From: Nevskiaceae bacterium
GTDB taxonomy: Bacteria; Pseudomonadota; Gammaproteobacteria; Nevskiales; Nevskiaceae
Direction: 5' to 3'
Length of the DNA: 64,000 nucleotides
Assembly: GCA_008012115.1 (NCBI GenBank)
Contig: SSEB01000003.1
Location: forward strand, 124,001-188,000
The notes under the pieces were generated by a model that was given only the letters and a program-made list of their open reading frames with translations, searched no databases and was not told the origin of the DNA. This document shows positions 1 to 9,511 of the stretch, in pieces. The position numbers were made by a program, and so were the translations under genes. The number at the start of each line of letters is the position of its first letter. Positions within the stretch are counted from its first letter, which is position 1.

Positions 1-365
1 GCCGGCGCCGCAAGCGCATCGAACTGGCTCATCACCTCATGCAGGTAGCGGCGCGCGATGGCGCCGCGCTCCTGCGGCAGGCGATGCAGCACATCGATGA
101 GCAGGCGCCGCTCGCTGGCGTCGCTGGCGCGCTCGATCAGCTCGCCCAGCACATCGTCAGCGCCTCTGAACATGGCCTCGAGCGCGCGTCGCAGGCCCTG
201 CGCGGTGGCCGTGCGCAGGTCCTCGGCCAGCGCCCCGGGCGCCGAAGCCGGCCGCGGCGGTGCGGTCGGCTGGTCGGCCAGCGGGGCAGTGGCGGGAAAC
301 AGTGGGCGGACGGTGGCGGACACGGTGGTCGGACAGGCAGGTCTGAGGGCACCATACGCAAGCAC
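1..365 (-). CDS. DUF1631 family protein, N-terminal part (cut by window edge)
   Basis: Reading the minus strand gives an open frame that runs off the left edge. After about 50 low-complexity Ala/Pro residues it contains [19 protein letters not shown] followed by a helical stretch ending near [10 protein letters not shown]. This resembles the start of DUF1631 proteins, which open with an aspartate-rich helix of the type DDxLxELAERA. Function of the family is not established. I chose the GTG at 365 because AAGGAGG stands just upstream of it; a GTG at 323 is the alternative. The gene is divergent from metH. Family assignment is from motif resemblance only. Confidence 0.5.
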   Translation of the reverse strand, partial: MLAYGALRPACPTTVSATVRPLFPATAPLADQPTAPPRPASAPGALAEDLRTATAQGLRRALEAMFRGADDVLGELIERASDASERRLLIDVLHRLPQERGAIARRYLHEVMSQFDALAAP

Positions 366-430
366 AGACCCTCCTTTGCGCCGCACGGGACCGGGGGCAG
401 CCGGGTGCCGACCAACGGCCCGGTCGCTTC

Positions 431-462
431 TATATCCGTTTATCCGCATAGAAGGATATAAT
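431..462 (+). promoter_or_regulatory. candidate metH promoter with small inverted repeat
   Basis: The 133-bp divergent gap before metH holds the inverted repeat TATATCC (431-437) / GGATATA (454-460). The right arm runs into TATAAT (457-462), a perfect -10 hexamer, 37 bp before the metH start. No good -35 is seen at 17 bp, so an activator or a repressor on the inverted repeat is possible. I see no SAH-riboswitch core here. Confidence 0.3.
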
Positions 463-498
463 CGCACCCGAACCTTTTGCTATCGCCGCTACGCCGCC

Positions 499-3400
499 AT
501 GCGCCTGTCTCCCCGCTACGAAACACTTGCCGACCTGCTGGGCCGCCGCATCCTGGTGCTGGACGGCGCCATGGGCACCATGATCCAGCGTCACAAGCTG
601 GAGGAAGTCCATTTTCGCGGCGAGCGCTTCAAGGACTGGCCGCGCGATCTCAAGGGCAACAACGACCTGCTGGTGCTGACGCAGCCGGACATCATCCTCG
701 GCATCCACCGCCAGTACCTGGAGGCCGGCGCCGACCTGATCGAGACCAACACCTTCAGCTCGACCAGCATCGGCATGCACGACTACGGCATGGAGGCGCT
801 GGCCTACGAACTGAACCTGGAGGCCGCGAAGCTGGCGCGCCGTGCCTGCGACGCCTTCGGCACCGCGGAACGGCCGCGCTTCGTTGCCGGCTCCATCGGG
901 CCGACCAGCCGCACCGCCAGCATCTCGCCGGACGTCAACGATCCGGGCTACCGCAACATCAGCTACGACGAGCTGGTCACCGCCTATATCGAGCAGGTGC
1001 GCGGCCTGATCGACGGGGGTGCCGACCTGCTGCTGATCGAAACCATCTTCGACACGCTTAACGCCAAGGCGGCGATCTTCGCCTGCGAGACCTACTTCGA
1101 AGAAGTCGGCCAGCGCTGGCCGGTGATTCTCTCCGGCACCATCACCGACGCCTCCGGTCGCACCCTGACCGGGCAGGTCACCGAGGCATTCTGGAATTCC
1201 GTGCGCCACGCGCGGCCGCTGGCCGTCGGTCTCAACTGCGCGCTCGGCGGCAAGGACATGCGTCCCTACATCGCGGAGCTGTCGCGGCTGGCGGACTGCT
1301 TCATCTCCTGCTATCCCAACGCCGGCCTGCCCAACGCCTTCGGCGAATACGACGAGAAGCCGGAGGACACCGCAACCATCATCGCCGAGTTCGCCAGCGC
1401 CGGACTGGTCAACCTGGTTGGCGGCTGCTGCGGCACCACGCCCGACCACATCCGCGCCATCGCCCAACACGTTGCATCGATCCGGCCGCGCGTGCCGGCA
1501 ACGCCGGTGCGCGCCTGCCGCCTGTCGGGCCTCGAGCCCTGCAACATCACCGACGACACGCTGTTCGTGAACGTCGGCGAGCGCACCAACGTCACCGGCT
1601 CGGCCAAGTTCCGCGACCTGATCAAGGCCGGCGATTACAACGCCGCGCTGGCGGTGGCGCGGCAGCAGGTCGAGGCCGGCGCGCAGGTCATCGACGTCAA
1701 CATGGACGAGGGCATGCTCGACGGCAAGGCCGCGATGGAGCGTTTCCTCAAGCTGATCGCCGCCGAGCCGGACATCTCGCGCGTGCCGGTGATGATCGAC
1801 TCCTCCAAGTGGGAGGTGATCGAGGCTGGCCTCAAGTGCGTGCAGGGCAAGCCCATCGTCAACTCGATCTCGATGAAAGAGGGCGAGGAGAAGTTCATCA
1901 AGGAAGCGAAGCTGTGCCGCAAGTACGGCGCCGCTATCGTGGTGATGGCCTTCGACGAGCAGGGGCAGGCGGACAATCTGCAACGCCGCAAGGACATTTG
2001 CGCGCGCGCCTACAAAATCCTGACCGAGCAGGTGGGCTTCCCGGCGGAAGACATCATCTTCGACCCCAACATATTTGCGGTCGCCACCGGCATCGAGGAA
2101 CACGCGAACTACGGTCTCGATTTCATCGAGGCCACGCGCTGGATCAAGCAGAACCTGCCGGGTGCGCTGGTCTCCGGCGGCGTGTCCAACGTGTCGTTCT
2201 CGTTCCGCGGCAACAACGCAGTGCGCGAAGCGATCCACGCCGTGTTCCTGTACCACGCGATCAAGGCGGGCATGGACATGGGCATCGTCAACGCCGGCGC
2301 GCTGGTGGTCTATGACCAGCTCGACGCGGAACTGCGCGAGCGCATCGAAGACGTGATTCTCAACCGCCGCGCCAACAGTCTCGAAAGCACCGAGCGCCTG
2401 TTGGAAATCGCCGCCAAGTTCAAGGGGGATGGTCAGAAACAGGCAGCCGAGGACGAGGTCTGGCGTTCGCTGCCCGTGGCCGAGCGCATCACGCATGCCT
2501 TGGTGAAAGGTCTCGACGCGCACGTCGAGCAGGACACCGAGGAGCTGCGCCAGCAGATCGCCGCGCGCGGCGGACGTCCGATCGAAGTGATCGAAGGGCC
2601 GCTGATGGACGGCATGAACGTGGTCGGCGACCTGTTCGGCGCCGGCAAGATGTTCCTGCCCCAGGTGGTGAAATCGGCGCGCGTGATGAAGAAGGCCGTG
2701 GCCTATCTGATCCCGTTCATCGAGGCCGAGAAGAAGCCTGGCGATGCCGTGCAGGCCAAGGGCAAGATCGTGATGGCGACGGTCAAGGGCGACGTGCACG
2801 ACATTGGCAAGAACATCGTCGGCGTGGTGCTCCAGTGCAACAACTACGAGGTCATCGATCTCGGCGTGATGGTGCCGGCGCAGAAGATTCTCGACACCGC
2901 GAAGGCGGAGAAGGCCGACATCATCGGTCTGTCGGGCCTGATCACGCCCTCGCTCGACGAGATGGTGAATCTCGCCAAGGAAATGGAGCGCCAGGGTTTC
3001 GACATTCCGCTGCTGATCGGCGGCGCTACGACGTCGCGTGCGCACACCGCTGTGAAGATCGACCACCAGTACCACGGCCCCGTGGTCTGGGTGAAGGACG
3101 CCTCGCGCTCGGTGCCGGTGGCGGCGGCGCTGCTGTCGGACGAGCAGCGCCCGAGACTCATGGACGAAGTCGGCAAGGAGTACGACGCGATCCGCGAACG
3201 CCATGCCGGCAAGCAGGGTCACGACAAGTTCGTGAGCCTCGCCACCGCGCGCGCCAATGCCACGCCGATAGCCTGGACGAACTACCAGCCGCCGCGGCCG
3301 CGTCTGCTGCTGCAGCAGGCCAAGGACGTCTGCATCGGCAACGGCTGCGATCACGCGCACCATATGGCCACGCAGTTCGTGAAGGCCCTCCACGACTACC

Positions 3401-4284
3401 CGCTGGCGGAACTGCGCGAGTTCATCGACTGGCAGCCCTTTTTCATTGCCTGGGAACTGAAGGGCCGGTATCCCGACCTGCTCAACAATCCGGCAACCTC
3501 GGAGGCGGCGCGCAAGCTGTTCGCGGACGCGCAGGCGATGCTGGACAAGATCGTCGCCGAGAAATGGCTGACCGCCAATGGCGTCATCGGCCTGTTCCCG
3601 GCCAGCCGTGTGAATCACGACGACATCGAGATCTATACCGACGAGTCGCGCACGCAGGCCGCTGCGACGCTGTTCAATCTGCGCCAGCAGGGCGAGCATC
3701 GCGAAGGCGTGCCCAACCGCTGCCTCGCCGACTTCGTCGCCCCGAAGGACAGCGGCCTGCGCGATTATGTCGGCGCCTTCGCCGTCACCGCGGGGCTGGG
3801 CTGCGCGGAGCGCGTCGCCGAATTCCGCAGGCAGCTCGACGACTACAGCGCCATCCTGCTCGAATCGCTGGCCGACCGCTTGGCCGAGGCCTTCGCCGAA
3901 CGCCTTCACCAGCGCGTGCGCAAGGAGTTCTGGGGCTATGTGCCGGACGAACATCTCGACAACGCCGCCCTGATCGCCGAGAAATACGCCGGCATCCGCC
4001 CTGCGCCCGGCTACGCCGCCTGCCCGGAGCACAGCGAGAAGGCGACGCTCTGGCAGTTGCTGGATGTCGAGAAGAACGCCGGCATCCGGCTCACCGAGAG
4101 CTACGCCATGTGGCCGGGCGCCTCGGTCAGCGGCTGGTATTACGCGCACCCGGACGCGCAGTATTTCGTGCTCGGCCGCATCACCAAGGAGCAGGTCGCC
4201 GACTACGCGCGCCGCAAGGGCTGGACACTGGCGCAGGCGGAGAAATGGCTGTCGGCCAACCTCGGCTACGAGCCGGAGGACTGA
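499..4284 (+). CDS. metH: cobalamin-dependent methionine synthase
   Basis: Transfers the methyl group of 5-methyltetrahydrofolate to homocysteine through methylcobalamin; cytosolic. The protein is 1261 aa, close to the usual MetH length, and all four modules are visible. The homocysteine domain has zinc cysteines in GLNCALG (about residue 246) and [11 protein letters not shown] (about 310). A folate domain follows ([14 protein letters not shown]). The B12 domain has DVHDIG with the cobalt-ligand His at about 767. The activation domain carries the AdoMet motif RPAPGYAAC at about 1167-1175. I start at ATG 499; the open frame extends further upstream but without family-like sequence. It stands alone between a divergent gene and a DUF2721 gene. 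Confidence 0.97.
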   Translation: MRLSPRYETLADLLGRRILVLDGAMGTMIQRHKLEEVHFRGERFKDWPRDLKGNNDLLVLTQPDIILGIHRQYLEAGADLIETNTFSSTSIGMHDYGMEALAYELNLEAAKLARRACDAFGTAERPRFVAGSIGPTSRTASISPDVNDPGYRNISYDELVTAYIEQVRGLIDGGADLLLIETIFDTLNAKAAIFACETYFEEVGQRWPVILSGTITDASGRTLTGQVTEAFWNSVRHARPLAVGLNCALGGKDMRPYIAELSRLADCFISCYPNAGLPNAFGEYDEKPEDTATIIAEFASAGLVNLVGGCCGTTPDHIRAIAQHVASIRPRVPATPVRACRLSGLEPCNITDDTLFVNVGERTNVTGSAKFRDLIKAGDYNAALAVARQQVEAGAQVIDVNMDEGMLDGKAAMERFLKLIAAEPDISRVPVMIDSSKWEVIEAGLKCVQGKPIVNSISMKEGEEKFIKEAKLCRKYGAAIVVMAFDEQGQADNLQRRKDICARAYKILTEQVGFPAEDIIFDPNIFAVATGIEEHANYGLDFIEATRWIKQNLPGALVSGGVSNVSFSFRGNNAVREAIHAVFLYHAIKAGMDMGIVNAGALVVYDQLDAELRERIEDVILNRRANSLESTERLLEIAAKFKGDGQKQAAEDEVWRSLPVAERITHALVKGLDAHVEQDTEELRQQIAARGGRPIEVIEGPLMDGMNVVGDLFGAGKMFLPQVVKSARVMKKAVAYLIPFIEAEKKPGDAVQAKGKIVMATVKGDVHDIGKNIVGVVLQCNNYEVIDLGVMVPAQKILDTAKAEKADIIGLSGLITPSLDEMVNLAKEMERQGFDIPLLIGGATTSRAHTAVKIDHQYHGPVVWVKDASRSVPVAAALLSDEQRPRLMDEVGKEYDAIRERHAGKQGHDKFVSLATARANATPIAWTNYQPPRPRLLLQQAKDVCIGNGCDHAHHMATQFVKALHDYPLAELREFIDWQPFFIAWELKGRYPDLLNNPATSEAARKLFADAQAMLDKIVAEKWLTANGVIGLFPASRVNHDDIEIYTDESRTQAAATLFNLRQQGEHREGVPNRCLADFVAPKDSGLRDYVGAFAVTAGLGCAERVAEFRRQLDDYSAILLESLADRLAEAFAERLHQRVRKEFWGYVPDEHLDNAALIAEKYAGIRPAPGYAACPEHSEKATLWQLLDVEKNAGIRLTESYAMWPGASVSGWYYAHPDAQYFVLGRITKEQVADYARRKGWTLAQAEKWLSANLGYEPED

Positions 4285-4352
4285 CGCAGCTTCGGCGCAG
4301 ATGATGGTTTAATCTTCGAACATTCTCCGCCGATCAGACGGACCGCAGCCCG

Positions 4353-4793
4353 ATGCCGCCCGACGCACAAGTCACCACCATCGCTCACGTCATCCAGCAG
4401 GCCGTCGCGCCGGTCTTTTTGATCGCCGGTATCGGCTCGATGCTGGGCGTGCTGACCAACCGCTTCGGCCGCATCGTCGATCGCGCGCGGCGTCTGGAAG
4501 AGCAGCTGGCCGACACGCAGGTGCCATTGCCCGCCCATACCGAGCACCTGGATGTGCTCGGCCGCCGCGCGCGGCTGATCCACTGGGCCATCGGCTTCTG
4601 CGCGATCTGCGCCCTGCTGATATGCACCGTGGTGATGATCCTGTTCGTCGGCGCGCTGCTCGACCTCAATTTCGCCAGCGGCGTGGCCCTGCTGTTCATC
4701 ATGGCAATGAGCTCGTTCATCCTCGGCCTGCTGTGCTTCCTGCGCGAAATCCACCTGGCCATTTCGCATCTGCGCATCGGCCCGGTACGATAG
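4353..4793 (+). CDS. DUF2721 family membrane protein
   Basis: A 146-aa protein with the N-terminal pattern of DUF2721 proteins: a hydrophobic segment APVFLIAGIGSMLGVLTNRF followed by a charged helix with RIVDRARRLEEQL, then two more membrane segments (about residues 75-100 and 105-125). Cellular role is unknown. It lies 68 bp downstream of metH on the same strand and could be read from the same transcript. Confidence 0.75.
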   Translation: MPPDAQVTTIAHVIQQAVAPVFLIAGIGSMLGVLTNRFGRIVDRARRLEEQLADTQVPLPAHTEHLDVLGRRARLIHWAIGFCAICALLICTVVMILFVGALLDLNFASGVALLFIMAMSSFILGLLCFLREIHLAISHLRIGPVR

Positions 4794-4827
4794 CCGCGCC
4801 CCCCGGACATCCGCGCGAGACTTCCGC

Positions 4828-5499
4828 ATGGTCACCAAAAAGAAAACCAGCTGGCTCGACGCCCCCGAGTGGTGGGTCCGCTGGAAACCGCTGCGCATCA
4901 TCGCGCTCGCCGTCATCGGTTATTTTTTCTACACCACGACCAATTCGGTCCAGACCTACGTGCTGGCGCCGGAGCAGAATCCGCAGACGGACTTCTACAC
5001 CGCGGTGGAGGCGCAGCGGGTGCGCCTGGGCCCCTTCGAGAGCTATCAGAATCTCGCGTCGGTGCGTACCGCGCTCACCGACCAGAAGTACGACTGGGGC
5101 GAGACGCATCTGCACGCGCCGTCCAGCGAGCTGTACCCGCGGCATGACATGGACACGATCAACGTCAAGGCCTACAAGCACCTCGACAACGACGGCGAGC
5201 TGAACCTCGAGTTCTTCAACGATCGCCTCTACGAAGTCGAGTTCATCCCCAAGGACGTCGACGCCTACGCCCACGCGGTTCACACCGCCCTGCCGGCTCT
5301 CAAGCCCAACCGCGTCGGCGATGCCGTGCTCATCGACGGCGCGCTGCGCGTGGCCAGCAATGTCGACCTCGTGCGCAGCGACGTCGGCCAGTCGCTGCAG
5401 GCGCATCCCTACGTGATCTGGCAGGACCTGCGGCTGATCCGCCAGCGCGACCAGTGGGATCGCGACTACGGCGAGCTGCCGATCAAGGGGCCACACTAG
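4828..5499 (+). CDS. membrane-anchored hypothetical protein
   Basis: A 223-aa protein I do not recognise. Residues about 22-40 (PLRIIALAVIGYFFYTT) form one N-terminal membrane anchor. The rest is polar, rich in Asp and Tyr and probably periplasmic, with a mixed alpha/beta pattern (INVKAYKHLDNDGELNLEFF, LYEVEFIPKD). No cysteines or catalytic signature are evident. It follows the DUF2721 gene by 34 bp. Its 3' end overlaps the convergent methyltransferase gene by 17 bp. Confidence 0.7.
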   Translation: MVTKKKTSWLDAPEWWVRWKPLRIIALAVIGYFFYTTTNSVQTYVLAPEQNPQTDFYTAVEAQRVRLGPFESYQNLASVRTALTDQKYDWGETHLHAPSSELYPRHDMDTINVKAYKHLDNDGELNLEFFNDRLYEVEFIPKDVDAYAHAVHTALPALKPNRVGDAVLIDGALRVASNVDLVRSDVGQSLQAHPYVIWQDLRLIRQRDQWDRDYGELPIKGPH

Positions 5500-6352
5500 C
5501 GCCGGCCGCGGCCGGCGCGACCAGCAGCGGCTTGACGAAGCGCAGCGTCATGCGGTCGCTCTCGCCGATCTCCAGGTATTTCTGGCGGTCCGTTTCGCCC
5601 AGGGCCAGCGTCGGCGGCAGCGTCCACACGCCTTTCGGGTAGTCCTTGCTGTCGCGCGGATTGGCGTTGATCTCGGCGCGGGCCTGCAGCTTGAAGCCCA
5701 CCGATTCGACCAGCTGCACGACATAGTCCTCGGTGACATAGCCGCTCTGCTGCATGCGCTCGACCGAGGTGCCCGGCGAGGCGCGATGATCGACCACGCC
5801 GAACACGCCGCCTGGCTTGAGCGCGCGATACGCCGCCGCCACCATCTCGCGGTCGTAACCGCCCTTCAGCCAGTTGTGGAAATTGCGGAAGGTCAGCACC
5901 AGGTCGGCGCTGCCGGCCGGTGCCATTTGCCAGCGGTCCGGCAGACCCAGCTCGGTGACGACGGCGCGGTCGTAGCGCTGCGGCGCGGCGGCGAACTTCG
6001 CGGCCAGCGCGGCGGCATCGTCCCTGCGCCACTGCGGGCTGCTGGCGTCGGACACCACGTAGCCGGCGGCGATGTAGCGACCGTGTTCGCGCAGGTACGG
6101 CGCCAGGATTTCCGCGTACCAGCCCAGGCCGGGCCAGATCTCCACCACGGTCTGCCCGGGCTGCAGGCCGAAGAAGCTCAACGTCTCCTGCGGATGGCGA
6201 TAGCGGTCGCGCTCACGGAACGCGGCACTGCGGTCCGGGCTGGCGATGGCCTGCGCCAGCGCCGGATCGGGGCCGGCGGCAGGCTGCCCGACGGTGGTCG
6301 CGCAGGCCGCCAGCGTGATGGCGGCCGCGATACAGGCGAAAAGGCTTTTCAT
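5483..6352 (-). CDS. exported class I SAM methyltransferase-like lipoprotein
   Basis: 289 aa. The N-terminus MKSLFACIAAAITLAACA is a lipoprotein signal ending in a lipobox-like LAAC. The mature part carries a degenerate AdoMet fold: VVEIWPGLGWYAEILAPYL (motif I), then DLVLTFRNFHNWL and GVFGVVDHRASPG. Such exported methyltransferase-like proteins occur in many proteobacteria and substrates are unknown; real methyl transfer outside the cytoplasm is doubtful because AdoMet is cytosolic. The start at 6352 has GGGAG six bases upstream; a longer frame begins at 6373. Confidence 0.75.
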   Translation of the reverse strand: MKSLFACIAAAITLAACATTVGQPAAGPDPALAQAIASPDRSAAFRERDRYRHPQETLSFFGLQPGQTVVEIWPGLGWYAEILAPYLREHGRYIAAGYVVSDASSPQWRRDDAAALAAKFAAAPQRYDRAVVTELGLPDRWQMAPAGSADLVLTFRNFHNWLKGGYDREMVAAAYRALKPGGVFGVVDHRASPGTSVERMQQSGYVTEDYVVQLVESVGFKLQARAEINANPRDSKDYPKGVWTLPPTLALGETDRQKYLEIGESDRMTLRFVKPLLVAPAAAGASVAP

Positions 6353-6412
6353 GGCGACTCCCGGTCTCGGCAATCAGACCGGTCGCCGCCACGAACGTTC
6401 CGACCGAGGGTG

Positions 6413-6432
6413 GCCGGCGCGTGGGCGCCGGC
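6413..6432. other. GC-rich hairpin downstream of slyD
   Basis: GCCGGCGC (6413-6420), four-base loop, GCGCCGGC (6425-6432): a perfect 8-bp stem between the slyD stop and the methyltransferase start. No T-run follows, so it may slow transcription or stabilise the slyD mRNA rather than act as an intrinsic terminator. Confidence 0.35.
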
Positions 6433-6437
6433 GCGGG

Positions 6438-6923
6438 TCAGTGGTGATGACCGCCGGCGCCGTGCACGTGGCCGTGATCCAGCTCTTCCTGGGTGGCGGT
6501 GCGGACCTCGGTGATCTCGACATCGAAGTTCAGCACTTCGCCGGCCAGCTCGTGGTTGCCGTCGATGGTCACCATGTCGCCCAGCACCTTGGTCACCACC
6601 ACGCGCACCGGGCCGTTGGGGCCGTCGGCGCGGAAGCTCATGCCCGGGGCGATGTTGGACACGCCCTGGAAGGCGCGCTTGGGCACCTGCTGCACCAGGC
6701 GCTCGTCACGCACGCCGTAGCCTTCTTCCGGCTGCACGGTGACCTGCAGCTTGTCGCCCGCCTGCTTGCCGACCAGCGCCTTCTCCAGGCCCGGGATGAT
6801 GTTGCCGCCGCCGTGCAGGTAGGCCAGCGGTTCGCCGCGGTCGCGCGAGGTGTCCAGCACCTCGCCCTTGGCGTTGGTCAGGGTGTAGTGCATCAGAACG
6901 ACGCTCTGATCGGCGATTTGCAT
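6438..6923 (-). CDS. slyD: FKBP-type peptidyl-prolyl isomerase SlyD
   Basis: 161 aa, the usual SlyD length. The FKBP fold opens with VVLMHYTLTNAKGEVLDTS and continues through YLHGGGNIIPGLEKALVGKQAGD, the PPIase signature. The insert-in-flap chaperone domain follows (about residues 70-120), then the return strand VLNFDVEITEVR. The C-terminal tail DHGHVHGAGGHHH is the metal-binding, nickel/zinc-handling tail typical of SlyD. Cytosolic. Transcribed alone; its upstream region carries repeat element 1. Confidence 0.93.
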   Translation of the reverse strand: MQIADQSVVLMHYTLTNAKGEVLDTSRDRGEPLAYLHGGGNIIPGLEKALVGKQAGDKLQVTVQPEEGYGVRDERLVQQVPKRAFQGVSNIAPGMSFRADGPNGPVRVVVTKVLGDMVTIDGNHELAGEVLNFDVEITEVRTATQEELDHGHVHGAGGHHH

Positions 6924-6988
6924 GGCGGGGCTCTCTCAAAAGGGCCGCTATGCTAACGCGGAACCGCTGGAAACGCCGCTGCGCGCGC

Positions 6989-7098
6989 CACCCGCTCGGG
7001 CAAAATCACCTGGCGGATTGGTTCTAATTTATCGCACGAATAAAAATTCGATATATAAATAATAACGGCCTATGTGCCACCGGCTGCAAGAGCGGGTG
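6989..7098 (-). repeat. 110-nt palindrome-ended element, copy 1
   Basis: Arms CACCCGCT (6989-6996) and AGCGGGTG (7091-7098) enclose a 46-nt AT-rich core (7021-7066) that starts GTT and ends AAC, with 24 nt on each side. Core halves match the reverse complement of each other at about 15 of 23 positions. The CCAGG motif reads on the minus strand, so I orient it minus, which places it 31 nt after the stop of the caspase-like gene. The outer arms extend (GCGC / ACGC) with one mismatch. Confidence 0.85.
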
Positions 7099-7129
7099 AC
7101 GCTTCCGCCATGCCGCCATCACGCCGCGC

Positions 7130-9223
7130 TCAGCGGAAACGGCAGGTGGCGCCGCCGTCGAGCTCGGTGAGTTCCAGCGTCGGGTCGTCGGCCCGCAGCG
7201 CCACCGTCTTGTCCGGCAGGACCATCTCCAGCCGGTCGCCGGCGGCGCTGACGCGCAGCTTGCGGTCGCCGTCCGACTTCTTGTTGGCGGCGAACCACAC
7301 GCCATAGCCGGCCGGCACTTCCACCGGCAGCGCATTCGGCGCGGTGGCGAAATCGAGATCCTTGCGCAGCGGCAGGCGGGCGCTGCCGCTGCGCCGGCAG
7401 TTGCGCAGCGCCACCACGGTCTTCTCGTTGCGATAGCTGACTTGGTCCTCGCCGTCCTCGACGTGCAGCGCGGCAGCGACCGCAGGCAGCGGCTCGTAAT
7501 AGAAGTAGTAGTCCTCGCTGCCTTCCTGCGTCTGCACCTCCGGCAGCTTGCCGGCGCCCACCGGCAGCACGCGCGCACGGTTGCGGCTGGGCTTGCGCAG
7601 GATGGTCCAGTTGCCGAAACGGTGCGGCGCCGTGTAGTCGAGCAGCGGCAGCTCGCGGTTCTCCAGCCAGGCGCCCGGCGTGGCGGCATCCACCATCGCC
7701 AGCGGCGAATCGAGATAGGCGATGCGCTTGCGCGCGTCCTCGGCGTAACGGCCCTTGGGGAATTTTTCCAGATAGAGGTTGAGATCTTCCTTGCGCGTGC
7801 TCGACTTCACCGAGCTCCACACCGCCAGCTCCAGCAGCTCGCGGTTCTCGGCGCGGCCCGACTCCGCCGGCTGCGCGACCGCCACCTGCGTCGGGGACGA
7901 CGGCACGCCCTCCGGATTGAAGTAGAACACGCCGGTCAGGGAGCCGTTCTCCCAGGGCACCTGCTTGCCGCCGCTGCGCGCCCGCACGTTGCGGCGGGTG
8001 TTCATGAAGATGTCCTCGAGCCGCGCGCCCGGCGTCTGCATCGCGGTGGTCAGCGCGGCGGTGTAGAGGCCGTTGTCGCCATCGCCATCGCTGGCGGTCT
8101 GGCCCGGCGCCGTGGCGTAGGCGATGTAGGTGCCGACCGGCGCCTCCAGTTCCGCCAGGCCGCGCGCGCCGCCGCGCCAGCTGCGCGCGAAGGGGTTGTC
8201 GCGGCAGGCGTCGAGGATCACGAGGTTGAGATGGTTGTCGGCCTTGCCCATCTGCTTGAGCACGGCGGTGACGTTGACGCCCCAGGCATCGACGTCGGCC
8301 TCCTGCTCGATCTGCGCGTCGGTGGGGATCAGGTAGTTCTCGCCATCGATCTGCAGGCCGTGGCCGGCGTAGTAGAACAGGCCGACGCCGCCTTTCTTGA
8401 TCTTGGCGCCGAACTCCGAGATCAGCTCCTTCATCTCGCGCTGGTTGGCGTTGGTCTTGCTCATCACCTCGAAGCCGAGCCCCTCCAGCGTGTGCGCCAT
8501 CAGCTCGGCATCGTGCGGCGGATTCTTCAGCGGCGCATTGGGATAGCTGCCATTGCCGATCACCAGCGCAACGCGGCGCGATTCACGGATCACCATGTCC
8601 TGCGGCGCGGCGGCAGTGGCGGCGGCATCGCGGAAGAAATCCGGCACCTGCGCATTGGCCGGCGTAACCGATGCCGCTGCGGCGGGCAAAGCTGCGGAGG
8701 GAGCCGGCGCGGGGGCGGGTGCCGAGACCGCCACTGGCGGCGCAACGGACGCTGTGACCGCGGGCGCTGCCGGGGCCGGCTTGGCCACGATGACTGGCGC
8801 TGGTGCAGGCGCGGGCGCGGGCTTGGCCGGCACCGTCATCGGCACCGCGGCGGGCAGCGCAGCCGTTGCCGGCGCAGCGAGGGGCGGCGTCGGCAGCGTC
8901 ACCGGTGCTGGCGCCGGCGCAGGCACGGCGGCCGGCAGTGCAGCGGTCGTCGGCATCGGCGCGGGGTTGGCCGGTCGCGCCTCGGCCTCGACCGGCGGCG
9001 CTGGGAGCGGGGCCACCGGCCGGGGCGCCGGTCGGGGTGGAGGTGTGGCGGGCTTGGTGGTCGCGTCGTCGTCCGGAATCGCGCCGAAGAAATCCTGGGG
9101 ATCCTGCGTGCAACTTGGGTCGTTACGCGGACCGGCGGCCGTGCAATCGGCGGCCACGGCCGGCGCCGCCGCCGACAGCGCGATCAATGCCCACAGAACA
9201 GCCAGCCGCCCGCGATGCCGCAT
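7130..9223 (-). CDS. secreted caspase-fold (peptidase C14) protein
   Basis: 697 aa. A signal peptide (LAVLWALIALSAAAPAVA) is followed by about 170 residues of Pro/Ala-rich low complexity, then a caspase p20-like domain: RRVALVIGNGSYPNAPLKNP, GLFYYAGHGLQ with catalytic His about 288, and VILDACRDNPF with catalytic Cys about 340. The C-terminal 230 residues are an extra domain with a WENG and FGNWTI type beta pattern that I do not recognise. Bacterial orthocaspases of this type are usually Arg/Lys-directed proteases with regulatory roles. I start at 9223, where GGGGA stands upstream, rather than at 9250. Confidence 0.85.
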   Translation of the reverse strand: MRHRGRLAVLWALIALSAAAPAVAADCTAAGPRNDPSCTQDPQDFFGAIPDDDATTKPATPPPRPAPRPVAPLPAPPVEAEARPANPAPMPTTAALPAAVPAPAPAPVTLPTPPLAAPATAALPAAVPMTVPAKPAPAPAPAPVIVAKPAPAAPAVTASVAPPVAVSAPAPAPAPSAALPAAAASVTPANAQVPDFFRDAAATAAAPQDMVIRESRRVALVIGNGSYPNAPLKNPPHDAELMAHTLEGLGFEVMSKTNANQREMKELISEFGAKIKKGGVGLFYYAGHGLQIDGENYLIPTDAQIEQEADVDAWGVNVTAVLKQMGKADNHLNLVILDACRDNPFARSWRGGARGLAELEAPVGTYIAYATAPGQTASDGDGDNGLYTAALTTAMQTPGARLEDIFMNTRRNVRARSGGKQVPWENGSLTGVFYFNPEGVPSSPTQVAVAQPAESGRAENRELLELAVWSSVKSSTRKEDLNLYLEKFPKGRYAEDARKRIAYLDSPLAMVDAATPGAWLENRELPLLDYTAPHRFGNWTILRKPSRNRARVLPVGAGKLPEVQTQEGSEDYYFYYEPLPAVAAALHVEDGEDQVSYRNEKTVVALRNCRRSGSARLPLRKDLDFATAPNALPVEVPAGYGVWFAANKKSDGDRKLRVSAAGDRLEMVLPDKTVALRADDPTLELTELDGGATCRFR

Positions 9224-9511
9224 GTCGTTCCCCAATCCCCGTACCTGCATGGCGGAACTTATGAGCAGCCACCGGCCGCGTGTCCCGTCCTTATCGGCAC
9301 TATATTGGTCCCGCGCGGCAGGGCGTGCAAGCGCCTGTCCGGGCCTAGTTTCTTTGCAGAGGTTGCGCGCTGGCGCAATCGGCTACACTTCGACTCCCGC
9401 CCGGTCGGGACCCAGGCGTGCGCGCGGATTTTTCCGTCGGCTTCATCGCCCCGCAAACGTCGGCACAGACGTCCGTCATTTCGAACTATTGAGAGACTCT
9501 CAGGAGCATTT

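Noticed and set aside
366..498. SAH riboswitch upstream of metH
   Set aside because: I looked for the conserved GC-rich pseudoknot core and did not find it; only a small inverted repeat and a -10 are present.
430..4149. 1239-codon open frame antisense to metH
   Set aside because: Arg/His/Asp-rich with no recognisable domain; it is the expected antisense shadow of a high-GC gene. The same holds for long antisense frames opposite pnt, the DUF1329 gene, the MMPL gene and the TonB receptor.
7442..9511. Long plus-strand extension ahead of the transhydrogenase alpha gene
   Set aside because: It is antisense to the caspase gene and of low complexity. The family start with a good ribosome-binding site is at 9512.
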